A stretch of 48,210 nt of DNA, from the NCBI RefSeq assembly GCF_001044255.1, contig NZ_JYNX01000037.1, positions 14,036 to 62,245 of the forward strand, written 5' to 3'. Made by a program: the position numbers and the translations under genes. This DNA is from Mycolicibacterium chubuense. Its GTDB lineage: Bacteria > Actinomycetota > Actinomycetes > Mycobacteriales > Mycobacteriaceae. The notes beneath the pieces are model-generated. The model was not told where the DNA came from, did no database searches, and saw only the letters and a program-made list of their open reading frames with translations. Positions 26,274-34,248 of the stretch are shown one piece after another; position 1 is the stretch's first letter, and every line of letters starts with the position of its first letter.

Positions 26274-27188
26274 TCAGGTCGGGTCGGGGACCGGATCGGG
26301 CCACTGCGCCAACGTGCGGGCAGCCTCGGCCGTCGAGCGCAGGAAGGTCAGGAGCGTGGCGTCGGGGTCGGCGGCCGTCCGCACGGCGCGATAAGGCAGC
26401 ACGTACTCGCCCAGATCGGTGTCGAAGTACGCCGCGTCCGGCGCCACGTCCCACTGCTCGAACCCGGCAGGCTGCGGGTAGGCGTAGGAGTAGAAGACGC
26501 CCTCGTCGGCGCCACCCGGCCAGTACCCCGCGCTGGACACCTCGTCGCTGTAGGCGTCGACCATCACCGAGTCGGGGCAGTTCGGCACGCCGCCGGGATG
26601 CACAGGTGCGCCCCGGCCGGAGAACCGTGTGACGGCCAGGTCGAAGGCGCCCCAGAAGAAGTGCACCGGACTGACCTTGCCGCGGAAGTCGGCGCGGAAG
26701 GCGGTGAACACCCGATGCGCGCTGACCAGCGAGCGCCAGAAGGCGTTCATCGCCTGCGGGTCGTAGCTCGCATGGGCGGTGTCCTGCGCGAACGGGATCA
26801 CATCGGGCAGCTCGACCGGCGTGCCGACGATCGGGATGTCGAGATCGAGGTCGGCGAGCAGATGCCGGAATTCGGCATAGAAGTCGGCGACCGAACGCGG
26901 TTCGAGGGCCATCGACCTGTGCGTGCCGTCGGTGACGCGGATGTGCAGGCGATGCTCGATGAAGTCGAACGTCACCTCGAACGCGCGCGGCGCGTACGGG
27001 ATGAGTGAGGTGGTGAGGCCACTGGCATTGACGTAGAGCGGCACCTCCCACCAGTGGTTGAGGTGGACGCTCGCCGCCATGCGCACTTTGCCGACGATCT
27101 GGGTCCACAGGTGCACGGTGTCGCGGGTGTCCTGCCAGTCGGCCAGCGGGAGCTTCGGCCACGCGAGTGAAGTCTGAGCGTCGGTCAT
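26274..27188 (-). CDS. DUF5996-family protein
   Basis: A 304-residue soluble protein matching the DUF5996 family of actinobacteria and proteobacteria. Recognisable blocks are WPKLPLADWQDTRDTVHLWTQIVGKVRM at the N-terminus, SVHLNHWWEVPLYV, the central VHFFWGAFDLAVTRFSGR and the C-terminal YAYPQPAGFEQWDV. No catalytic or metal motif can be assigned and the function is unknown. ATG 27188 is chosen because the family begins at that point; the upstream 31 in-frame residues are Arg/Ala-rich and overlap a palindromic promoter region. Confidence 0.83.
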   Translation of the reverse strand: MTDAQTSLAWPKLPLADWQDTRDTVHLWTQIVGKVRMAASVHLNHWWEVPLYVNASGLTTSLIPYAPRAFEVTFDFIEHRLHIRVTDGTHRSMALEPRSVADFYAEFRHLLADLDLDIPIVGTPVELPDVIPFAQDTAHASYDPQAMNAFWRSLVSAHRVFTAFRADFRGKVSPVHFFWGAFDLAVTRFSGRGAPVHPGGVPNCPDSVMVDAYSDEVSSAGYWPGGADEGVFYSYAYPQPAGFEQWDVAPDAAYFDTDLGEYVLPYRAVRTAADPDATLLTFLRSTAEAARTLAQWPDPVPDPT

Positions 27189-27261
27189 CGGTCCATCTTG
27201 GTCTGTGGCGGCGCGGCGTGCGGCGGGAGCGACGAATCGGCGGTGGCGGGGCAACCGCGCC

Positions 27262-27289
27262 GAACAGTTGACGGCTGTCAATTTTGTTC
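27262..27289. promoter_or_regulatory. Nested inverted repeat between DUF5996 and the kinase fusion
   Basis: Two dyads are nested: outer arms GAACA and TGTTC, inner arms TTGAC and GTCAA around GGCT, with spacers of one and three bases between the outer and inner arms. It lies in the 146-base divergent gap, about 34 bases upstream of the -10 of the kinase gene, so it could be a shared operator. Confidence 0.5.
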
Positions 27290-27322
27290 ACGGATGTGCC
27301 CGTCCGGTCGGGCCCGCTGCTC

Positions 27323-27328
27323 TAGATT
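27323..27328 (+). promoter_or_regulatory. -10 element TAGATT of a probably leaderless gene
   Basis: TAGATT fits TANNNT and is separated by six bases (GGCCGA) from the ATG at 27335. There is no Shine-Dalgarno sequence, so transcription is predicted to start at the ATG. Confidence 0.55.
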
Positions 27329-27334
27329 GGCCGA

Positions 27335-29320
27335 ATGTCCTCGCCGCGTCCGCCGCTCATCGAACGTCCCGCCGATCTGACCGCCGAATGGCTCACCGCC
27401 GCGCTGGGTCAGGGCACGGTCGACGAGTTCAGCGTGACCCGCATCGGGACCGGCCAGATGAGCGAGTGCTACCGCGTCACCCTCACCTACGCCGACGGTG
27501 CACCGGGCCCGGCGTCGGTGGTGCTGAAGGTGGCGGCCGCCGACCCGAGCAGCCGGCAGACCGGCCTGGCGATGGGGCTCTACGAGCGCGAGGTCCGCTT
27601 CTACACCGACATCGCGCCGGGGCTCGCGGGCCCCGTCGCGCCCTGCCACCACGCGGCCTACGATCCCGCGACCGGCGTCTTCGATCTGCTGCTCGACGAC
27701 GCGGCGCCGGCGACCGTCGGTGACGAGATCCGCGGTGCCACTACCGAACAGGCGGTACTGGCGCTCCGTCAGCTCGGGCTCGTACACGGCCCGCTGCTCG
27801 GCGACGAGGCGCTGGCGCACGCCGCGTGGATCAACCGGGAGTCGCCGGTCAACCAGGGGTTGATGAGCGCCCTGTATGCCGGCTTCATCGACCGCTACCA
27901 CGACCAGGTGGCGCCGGAACACCGCGAGGTGTGCGAGCGGTTCGTCGCCGCCTTCGATGCCTACGCCGCCCAGGACGCTGCCGGCGGCCGCCGCGGACTG
28001 GTGCACGGCGACTACCGGCTGGACAACATGCTCTTCGGGCAGGACGGCGCCGATCGGCCACTCACCGTGGTGGACTGGCAGACCGTCACCTGGGGGCCGG
28101 CGTTCACCGACGTCGCCTACTTCCTGGGGTGCGCGCTGCCGACCCAGGAACGTCGCGCCCGCTATGACGAATTGCTCGCCGCCTATCACGAAGCGCTGGG
28201 TCCCGGTTCCGGCGTCACCCTCGACGAGGTCCGCGAGGGCGTGCGGCGGCAGAGCTTCTTCGGTGTGCTGATGGCGATCGTGTCGCCGATGCTCGTCGAA
28301 CGAACCGCGCGCGGTGACGAGATGTTCATGGCGATGATTGCCCGGCACTGCCAGCATGTTCTCGACACCGACGCGTTGTCGCTGCTGCCGCCGCCGTCGA
28401 CACCCGAGCCGTTGCAGCCCGAGCCGTCCGACGAGGGCCGTCACGCTCCGACCGACGAGCCGCTGTGGAGCGAGAGCTGGTACTTCGACTTCGCCGACCC
28501 CGCGCAGCGTGTCGGTGGCTGGATCCGCCTCGGGGTCATCCCGAATCAGGGGCACGCCTGGATCAACGGGCTGCTGTGCGGGCCGGACATGCCGACGATC
28601 GCGGTGCTCGACTTCGAGGCTCCGCTGCCCGAGGACCACACGCTGGTGCGGTCCGACGTCGGCGAGCTCGCCATGGATGTCGTCGAACCCCTTGCGGTGT
28701 ACCATGTTTCGCTGCGAGGACGCGGGGAAGCCCACGACGATCCGGCCGCCTTGCTGCGCGGTGAGGCCGGACGGCCGGTGGAACTCACGATGGATCTGAC
28801 GTGGACGACCGTCGGCTTCCCGTTCCAGTACCGGGTGTCGCCGCGCTACGAGATCCCGTGCCGGGTCTCGGGCACGGTGACCGCGAACGGACAGTCGTAT
28901 GCCTTCACCGATGTGGCCGGACAGCGCGACCATTCGTGGGCCTCGCGCGACTGGTGGAGCATGGACTGGGTGTGGAGTGCACTGCACCTCGACGACGGGA
29001 CGCACCTGCACGGGGTCGACATCCGGATCCCGGGAGCGCCGCCGCTATCGGTCGGCTACGAGCAGCGGGCCGGCGAGCCGCTGCTCGAACTGTCGAGGGT
29101 TGACGCGCGGGAAACTCTGTGGGACAACGAGTTACCCATCTCCGCCGAGGTGTTCTACGGCGATCTCGGCGCGACGATCACCGTCGCCGGGCACGCACCC
29201 GTGCTGCTGAGGTCGCCCGACGGGAGACTGAGCCGGTTCCCGCGCGCCTGGGGGACCGTGGTGACCGCCGACGGGCGGACGGGGATCGGCTGGATCGAGT
29301 GGAACCGCAGCCAGGGCTGA
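27335..29320 (+). CDS. Fusion of an APH/EcKinase-like kinase and a CrtC/AttH-like lipocalin domain
   Basis: A 661-residue two-part protein. Residues ~1-350 form an aminoglycoside/ecdysteroid-kinase-like domain: Lys65 in VVLKVA, the catalytic loop LVHGDYRLDNMLFG (HGD at 224-226) and the metal Asp247 in VVDWQTVTWGP. A Pro-rich linker (351-375) follows. Residues ~376-661 resemble the CrtC/AttH-like hydroxylase or DUF7064/7065 type lipocalin fold: SWYFDFADPAQRVGGWIRLG, GQRDHSWASRDWWSMDWVWS and HLHGVDIRIPG. Some mycobacterial acyl or steroid loci carry these parts as neighbours. The fusion implies that phosphorylation and a lipid-like transformation act on one hydrophobic substrate, which is inference. 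Confidence 0.82.
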   Translation: MSSPRPPLIERPADLTAEWLTAALGQGTVDEFSVTRIGTGQMSECYRVTLTYADGAPGPASVVLKVAAADPSSRQTGLAMGLYEREVRFYTDIAPGLAGPVAPCHHAAYDPATGVFDLLLDDAAPATVGDEIRGATTEQAVLALRQLGLVHGPLLGDEALAHAAWINRESPVNQGLMSALYAGFIDRYHDQVAPEHREVCERFVAAFDAYAAQDAAGGRRGLVHGDYRLDNMLFGQDGADRPLTVVDWQTVTWGPAFTDVAYFLGCALPTQERRARYDELLAAYHEALGPGSGVTLDEVREGVRRQSFFGVLMAIVSPMLVERTARGDEMFMAMIARHCQHVLDTDALSLLPPPSTPEPLQPEPSDEGRHAPTDEPLWSESWYFDFADPAQRVGGWIRLGVIPNQGHAWINGLLCGPDMPTIAVLDFEAPLPEDHTLVRSDVGELAMDVVEPLAVYHVSLRGRGEAHDDPAALLRGEAGRPVELTMDLTWTTVGFPFQYRVSPRYEIPCRVSGTVTANGQSYAFTDVAGQRDHSWASRDWWSMDWVWSALHLDDGTHLHGVDIRIPGAPPLSVGYEQRAGEPLLELSRVDARETLWDNELPISAEVFYGDLGATITVAGHAPVLLRSPDGRLSRFPRAWGTVVTADGRTGIGWIEWNRSQG

Positions 29321-29324
29321 TCCC

Positions 29325-30698
29325 TCAGACTCGGTCTGCGACCTTCAGCTGCGCGTACGCCTGTCGTGTGTGCTCGGCGAGCGCGTGCACATCGCTGATC
29401 GCGGCGCTGTTCGCCACGAAACCGAAGTCCATGTGACCGCGATACGAGCTCAGCGTCACGTTCAGGCCGATGGCGGCGGCCAGCGCCGAGACCGGGAAGA
29501 TGCCGATGAGTGTCGCACCGTTGAGGTACCGGACGTCGTTGCTGCCCGGCACATTCGAGATGACCAGATTGCACGCCGGGTGGCCCACGCGGTCCAGGTG
29601 GGTCGACGCGCCGGCACCGGCGAGTGCGACCAACGCGACGGCATAGGTCATCGCCGCGTCGGGCGACAGTGCGCCCAGTTCCTTCTTGGCGGTGGCGACC
29701 GAGTGGGCCACCTGACGCAGACGGTCTTCCATCGTGGCCTCCGGGTGCCCGAGGCGGACGAACATCGCCGACACCTTGGTGCCCACGGTGGTGTCGCCGT
29801 CCCCGCGCAGCGATACCGGACACATGGCGATCAACTCGTGCGCGTAGGCCTGATCCGTGTCGCGCAGGTAGGCGTGCAGACCGTGGTCGATCACGGCCGC
29901 CGCGACATCGTTGAGCGTGGCGCCGTGGTGGTGGGCGATCTGGTGCATCTCCTCGAGCGGAAGCGACAGGGTGGCGAAACCACGCGCCTGCCGCAGCGGT
30001 GCGTTGGTCGGGGCGCGGCCGGCGACGAACGGCAGACTGCCTTCGACGTGGGTGCCGAGCGCCGCACTGAGTGCCTTGCGCGCTGCGCCCCAGGAGATCT
30101 GGTTCACCGCACCGACCTGAGTGAGCACGCCGTGGACGGCATCGGCGAGCCTGCGCAACGCCGGTGGCGCTGCCGAGGAGGTCGGCGCCGGGCCGGGCAG
30201 TGCGAACGCCGGGGCAGGGATCGTGTCGCCGGGGGACAGGCTCAGGCCGTCATAGAGTCGCTTCAGACCGGATACGCCGTCGATGATGCTGTGGTGGGTC
30301 TTGGTGTAGATCGCGAAGCGGCCGCCGGGGACCCCGTCGATGATCCAGCACCGCCACAGTGGCCGGTTGCGGTCCAGCATCGGCTCGTGCAGGTCGGCGA
30401 CGAGGCGCAGCAGGTCGTCGTAAGAACTGCCGGCCGGCAGCGACAGATGCTGCACGTGGTAATGCGGATCCCAGGTGGGCGCTTCGCGAAAATGCGGCAT
30501 GCCCGTGCCGAGGATCTCGGGCACGTAGGTGAACGGGGGCAGCGGTTGGCGGCTGCGGTAGTCCGCCACCACCTGGGCGACGAGACCGCGCCGGGCGGGC
30601 GGCTTCTGGAACAGCAGCATCGCTCCGACGTGCGTCGTGCCGCCGGGCGTCTCCATCAGCAGCCAGGCGAGATCGAGCGGGGGAATGGCGGTGCTCAT
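29325..30698 (-). CDS. Wax ester synthase/diacylglycerol acyltransferase (WS/DGAT)
   Basis: A 457-residue acyltransferase of the bacterial WS/DGAT family, which makes triacylglycerol or wax esters from acyl-CoA at the membrane face. The catalytic HHxxxDG is present as HHSIIDG at 135-141. Other family blocks are PLDLAWLLMETPGGTTHVGAMLLF at the N-terminus, PLWRCWIIDG (113-122), CPVSLRGDGDTTVGTK, and NLVISNVPGS in the C-terminal domain. ATG 30698 has GGAGG nine bases upstream. Mycobacteria carry many paralogues; specificity cannot be deduced. It converges with the kinase fusion after a 4-base gap. Confidence 0.92.
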   Translation of the reverse strand: MSTAIPPLDLAWLLMETPGGTTHVGAMLLFQKPPARRGLVAQVVADYRSRQPLPPFTYVPEILGTGMPHFREAPTWDPHYHVQHLSLPAGSSYDDLLRLVADLHEPMLDRNRPLWRCWIIDGVPGGRFAIYTKTHHSIIDGVSGLKRLYDGLSLSPGDTIPAPAFALPGPAPTSSAAPPALRRLADAVHGVLTQVGAVNQISWGAARKALSAALGTHVEGSLPFVAGRAPTNAPLRQARGFATLSLPLEEMHQIAHHHGATLNDVAAAVIDHGLHAYLRDTDQAYAHELIAMCPVSLRGDGDTTVGTKVSAMFVRLGHPEATMEDRLRQVAHSVATAKKELGALSPDAAMTYAVALVALAGAGASTHLDRVGHPACNLVISNVPGSNDVRYLNGATLIGIFPVSALAAAIGLNVTLSSYRGHMDFGFVANSAAISDVHALAEHTRQAYAQLKVADRV

Positions 30699-30800
30699 CG
30701 TGGTCTACCTCCACTTCGGGCCACACCCCGCAGCCGAGAGTGTGCCGCAACCTCACGGCCCGCGCAGGCGATCGGCGCGACAACCGACCGCGTGCGGCCG

Positions 30801-31424
30801 TCAGTCGGGCCGCGACATCTCGAAGCCCGCGTCGGGGGCGATCTCGAAGTAACCCGCGGGCCCGCCTGCACGCAGGATCGGCCGGGGGCCGGCGGTGTCG
30901 TAGACACCATCGACCAGCCAATGGCGATCGATGTGGACAGCGACGACCTCGCCGAGCACCAGCCAGGTGTCGATCTCCGCACCGGCCGCATCGCGAAGCT
31001 GAATCAGCTGAGACAGCCGGCACTCGAAATTGACCGGACTCTCCAGTACGCGCGGCGGCGCGACCGCGACCGAATCGACGGGGGTCAGGCTGCCCAGGTC
31101 GTACTCGTCGACGTCGGTGTCGACCATCGCCGCGGTCTCGTTCATCGCGGCGGCCAGGTGCCGGGTCGCGAGGTTCCACACGAACTCGCCCGTGGCATCG
31201 ATGTTGGCGACGCTGTCCTTCCAGCCGATGGAGGAGAACCCGATCACCGGTGGGCGGTAGTTGAACCCGTTGAAGAAGCTGTAGGGCGCGAGATTGCGCA
31301 CGCCCTCGGCGCTCAGCGTCGAGATCCAGCCGATCGGCCGAGGCCCGATGATGGCGTTGAACGGGTCGTGCGGCAGCCCGGTGCCGTCGGCGGTCCGGTA
31401 GAAGTGGGCGTCGGGGAGGGCCAA
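30801..31424 (-). CDS. Flavin reductase-like (FMN-binding split-barrel) protein, TTG start
   Basis: The 207-residue protein belongs to the DIM6/flavoredoxin-type FMN-binding split barrels: FNAIIGPRPIGWISTLSAEGVRNLAPYSFFNGF (about 22-54) is diagnostic, followed by FSSIGWKDSVANI, FECRLSQLIQL and VLGEVVAVHI. Such proteins bind FMN and reduce it or serve as flavodoxin-like reductases. No ATG or GTG lies between the upstream stop region and the conserved block; TTG 31424 with GGAG six bases before it is the best start. It is divergent from the class III aminotransferase. Confidence 0.82.
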   Translation of the reverse strand: MALPDAHFYRTADGTGLPHDPFNAIIGPRPIGWISTLSAEGVRNLAPYSFFNGFNYRPPVIGFSSIGWKDSVANIDATGEFVWNLATRHLAAAMNETAAMVDTDVDEYDLGSLTPVDSVAVAPPRVLESPVNFECRLSQLIQLRDAAGAEIDTWLVLGEVVAVHIDRHWLVDGVYDTAGPRPILRAGGPAGYFEIAPDAGFEMSRPD

Positions 31425-31454
31425 CAGTGTCTCCGATCGTGATGGCGGTATGGC

Positions 31455-31460
31455 TATTCT
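31455..31460 (+). promoter_or_regulatory. Candidate -10 element of the aminotransferase gene
   Basis: TATTCT in the 77-base divergent gap matches TANNNT and lies about 41 bases before the ATG at 31502. An AAGCGCTT palindrome sits between it and the gene (31472-31479). Confidence 0.35.
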
Positions 31461-31501
31461 GAGGCACGCCAAAGCGCTTCTCTCTGCAGGACGGCTCCTT
31501 C

Positions 31502-32872
31502 ATGACACCGCCACCCCACGCGCTCACCGAAGACCAGCGGCAGAAGCTGCAGGCGCTCTACGCACAGGAGAGCGCCACCTTCGTGAAGCGGATATCCCGG
31601 AGCGGTGCGCTGAGCGAACGTGCCGGGCGACAGATGCCGCGAGCTGTGCCCATGGGCTGGATGGCCGGGCTCTACCGGCACCCTCCGGTGTGGGTCGCCG
31701 AAGCGGCAGGGCACGAGTTCGTCGACGTGGACTCCAACCGCTACCTCGATTTCAACCTCGGCGACATGTCGGCTGTCGCCGGCTTCACCCACCCCGTGCT
31801 CAGCGCGACGATTGCCCGGCAGGCCGCGATCGGGGTGCAGTATCTGCTCCCCACAGCAGATGCGGTCACGGTGTGCGACGAGTTACGGCGACGATTCCAC
31901 CTGCCGTACTGGCAGTTCACGCTGTCGGCGTCCACCGCGAACCAGGAGGTGATCCGGCTGGCCCGGTTGACCACCGGCCGCAGCGGACTCTTGATGTTCG
32001 ACGGGAAGTACCACGGACACCTCGTCGAGACGCTCTGGTCCGATGAGGACGGAACGCTCGTCCCCGAGCTCCTGACCGGTACGCCGGTACCCCAGGAGAC
32101 CCGTGTCGTCGCGTTCAACGACGCGGAAGCAGTCGAAAGGGCCTTGGCAACAGAGAAATTCGCTCTGGTGCTCGGCGAGCCGGCCCTGACCAACTGTGGC
32201 ACCGTGCTGCCCGAGCCGGGATTCTGGGCCGCTGTCCGACGCGCCTGTGACGCATCCGGCACGCTGCTGGCCCTCGACGAAACCCACACGCAGTTCGATG
32301 CTTTCGGCGGTCTGACCCACGACCTCGAGATCCGACCTGACATCGTGAGCGGCGGCAAGGGGATCGCCGGCGGCATCCCCATCGGTGCATACGGTATGTC
32401 AGAAGCCCTGGCCGAGGTGATGACTGAGCACCCCGAGGACGATGTCAGCGAAGTGCCTGGGCTGGCGACCGGGGGCACGTTGTTCGCCAACGCCCTGAGC
32501 ATGGCCTGCGCGGCAGAGATGCTGACCGACGTCTTCGATGAGGCCGGCTACCAGCGCGGTGCTGATCTGGGCACCCGGCTCAGCGACGGTTTGGACGCCC
32601 TGTTCGCCCATCACCGCTTGCCGTGGCGAGCGACCCGGCTCGGTCTGCGCAGCGGGTACTGCCTGGGACCCGCGTGGCCGCGCAACGCCGCCGAGGCGTA
32701 TCAGCGCAGCGACCACCTCTTCGCCGACACGCGCAAGGTGTTCTTCGCCAACCGGGGCATCTGGGATTCGATCGCGTCGGCCGGCCCGCATGTCGGGTTC
32801 CAGCACACCGCGGCCGACATCGACCGCTATCTCGAGGTGGCCGAGGACTTTCTCCGCCACGTGGCGCCGTAG
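31502..32872 (+). CDS. Class III PLP aminotransferase (glutamate-1-semialdehyde aminomutase-like)
   Basis: The 456-residue PLP enzyme has the GSA/class III layout: FVDVDSNRYLDFNLGDMSAVAGFTHP near the N-terminus, STANQEVIRLARLTTGRSGLLMFDGKYHGHL for cofactor phosphate binding, LLALDETHTQF with the PLP-ring Asp, and VSGGKGIAGGIPIGAYG with the Schiff-base Lys near 285. It is probably not HemL, because it is longer at the N-terminus and has no haem-gene neighbours. It may transaminate an amino acid, keto acid or amine. No partner gene follows; a 319-base gap separates it from whiB4. Confidence 0.87.
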   Translation: MTPPPHALTEDQRQKLQALYAQESATFVKRISRSGALSERAGRQMPRAVPMGWMAGLYRHPPVWVAEAAGHEFVDVDSNRYLDFNLGDMSAVAGFTHPVLSATIARQAAIGVQYLLPTADAVTVCDELRRRFHLPYWQFTLSASTANQEVIRLARLTTGRSGLLMFDGKYHGHLVETLWSDEDGTLVPELLTGTPVPQETRVVAFNDAEAVERALATEKFALVLGEPALTNCGTVLPEPGFWAAVRRACDASGTLLALDETHTQFDAFGGLTHDLEIRPDIVSGGKGIAGGIPIGAYGMSEALAEVMTEHPEDDVSEVPGLATGGTLFANALSMACAAEMLTDVFDEAGYQRGADLGTRLSDGLDALFAHHRLPWRATRLGLRSGYCLGPAWPRNAAEAYQRSDHLFADTRKVFFANRGIWDSIASAGPHVGFQHTAADIDRYLEVAEDFLRHVAP

Positions 32873-33191
32873 CCGACCAGCGCGTCATCGCTCGACGCGA
32901 GCAGCAGTAGTCTGTCGGGCTCGTCGAGCAAGTCAGGCATGCTCTCGACGTGTGGCGATGATGCACCGCCATGCCGCCGGTGATGTCGTCACAACAGACC
33001 CGCCGGCGGGCCGGGCCGGGCCGGTTCCGCGTGACGAAGGTCCTTGCGAATGAAGTACTTGGGTACTGACGACACCTCGGCACGCCTCACTAACGTCAAG
33101 TGCGGTGAGTCGTGCGGCGCGGTGCCCCATCGAGGGGGAATGGGGCCTCGCGCGGCGGCGCGCCACGACGCCGGGACAGGGGGATGAGCAG
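32873..33191 (+). promoter_or_regulatory. Upstream region of whiB4 with two dyads
   Basis: This 319-base gap holds no gene I can support. It contains AGTAC-TTGG-GTACT at 33054-33067, a plausible operator, and GCCCCAT paired with ATGGGGC across nine bases at 33124-33146, a 7-bp hairpin in what is likely the whiB4 leader. GGGGGATGAG precedes the whiB4 ATG. Confidence 0.4.
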
Positions 33192-33494
33192 ATGACCGTA
33201 CTCGACGAAGCCCGTCAGCAGTGGGTGTCGCAGGCGCGATGCCGCGACACGGACCCCGACGAGCTCTTCGTCAGGGGTGCCGCCCAGCGACAGGCCGTTC
33301 TGATCTGCCGCCGCTGTCCCGTCATCACGGAGTGTGCCGCGGAAGCCCTGGACAATCAGCTCGAGTTCGGCGTGTGGGGTGGGATGACGGAGAGGCAGCG
33401 CCGTGCGCTGCTGAAGGCCAACCCGAACGTCACGTCGTGGGCCGAGTACTTCGCCGGGCGGGCCGCGCGACACCTCAGCCGGTACGGCAACTGA
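33192..33494 (+). CDS. whiB4: WhiB-family Fe-S regulator, WhiB4-like
   Basis: The 100-residue protein has the four-Cys WhiB cluster: Cys17, Cys39, Cys42 and Cys48 (CRRCPVITEC), followed by the GVWGGMTERQRR turn (about 60-71). The segments DPDELFVRGAAQRQ and NPNVTSWAEYF are what I recall as distinctive for WhiB4 (Rv3681c), an oxygen-sensitive [4Fe-4S] protein that becomes a DNA-binding redox regulator on cluster loss. ATG 33192 gives the usual short N-terminus; the upstream in-frame extension is unlike the family. It faces the arsenic operon across 52 bases. Assignment to the subtype is from memory of family sequences. Confidence 0.85.
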   Translation: MTVLDEARQQWVSQARCRDTDPDELFVRGAAQRQAVLICRRCPVITECAAEALDNQLEFGVWGGMTERQRRALLKANPNVTSWAEYFAGRAARHLSRYGN

Positions 33495-33546
33495 TCTCCA
33501 TGCTGTCGCCGCTGCGCACGGCGAAGCAGACGCTCGAAGCGGCGCT

Positions 33547-34248
33547 TCACGTGTCGAAGAGCCGGTCGAGCGTGTCCCGCTCGAGGTCACACCAGCGGCG
33601 CACCTGGGCGCCTGCTTCGTCGATGTCGTCGGGGGAGAGGTGATCGGCGCCGTCGGGGGTGATGCGGCAGATGTCCATCGGGGGGCCGACCGTCGGTGAT
33701 GTCTCGTCGAGAGCCTGCAATACGCGAAGAGCCGCGACCACTCCGTACTCCACCGGGCGCTCGCTCATGCGGAAGTTCGACAGCAGGGCACGCGCCTGCT
33801 GGGCCATCGGTGCCCCGCTGCCGATGGCCTGGAAACCGATGTCCTCGTAATGGCCGATCAGCCCGTGCGGGTCCAGGTCGACGATGAACGGTTTGTCGTC
33901 CGAGTACCCGGCGGCGAGCACGTAGGTGGCGGGCGTGGAGCCGCTGGTCTTCTGCCCGGGCACGACCTCGATGAAGTTCTCGTAGTGATGCTGCAACACC
34001 GGCACCACCCGCGCCTGCAACGCCCGTCCGACATCGCTCGCCTCGACGATCGTCTCGGGCTGGGCGTCGAACATCTGCTCGAGGTCGTAGAGCACCGCGC
34101 GCGACCCGCTTCCGGCCCAGGCGGCGTGCTTGCCCAGGCCATGCAGTTTCTGGGCCGGGTAGGTCAGGCCTCGATCGGGTTCGGTGATCTGCGAGTCGGC
34201 GGCCAGCACGAGGCCGTCGGCGCATCGGAGGGCCAGGACAACGGTCAC
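33547..34248 (-). CDS. Proteasome-fold Ntn hydrolase (HslV/Anbu-like) at the end of the ars operon
   Basis: The 233-residue protein begins M-T-V-V-L-A-L-R-C-A-D-G-L-V-L-A-A-D-S. After Met removal the N-terminal Thr is followed by Asp at mature position 17 and Lys at 33 (AQKLHGLG), exactly the Thr1/Asp17/Lys33 triad of 20S proteasome beta subunits and HslV, with the Gly-rich AGSGS at 44-48. Like HslV and Anbu it has no propeptide. It is not PrcB, which lacks this neighbourhood and has a propeptide. GTG 34248 overlaps the stop of the second arsC-like gene as GTGA, so it is coupled to it. Probably a self-compartmentalised peptidase; substrate unknown. Confidence 0.8.
   Translation of the reverse strand: MTVVLALRCADGLVLAADSQITEPDRGLTYPAQKLHGLGKHAAWAGSGSRAVLYDLEQMFDAQPETIVEASDVGRALQARVVPVLQHHYENFIEVVPGQKTSGSTPATYVLAAGYSDDKPFIVDLDPHGLIGHYEDIGFQAIGSGAPMAQQARALLSNFRMSERPVEYGVVAALRVLQALDETSPTVGPPMDICRITPDGADHLSPDDIDEAGAQVRRWCDLERDTLDRLFDT

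Noticed and set aside
27278-29011. Minus-strand open frame opposite the kinase fusion
   Set aside because: The plus-strand gene carries intact kinase and lipocalin-type motifs; the opposite frame has no recognisable domain.
29370-31442. Open frame of about 690 codons opposite the DGAT and flavin reductase genes
   Set aside because: Antisense shadow: composition is low-complexity and both genes on the other strand have clear catalytic motifs.
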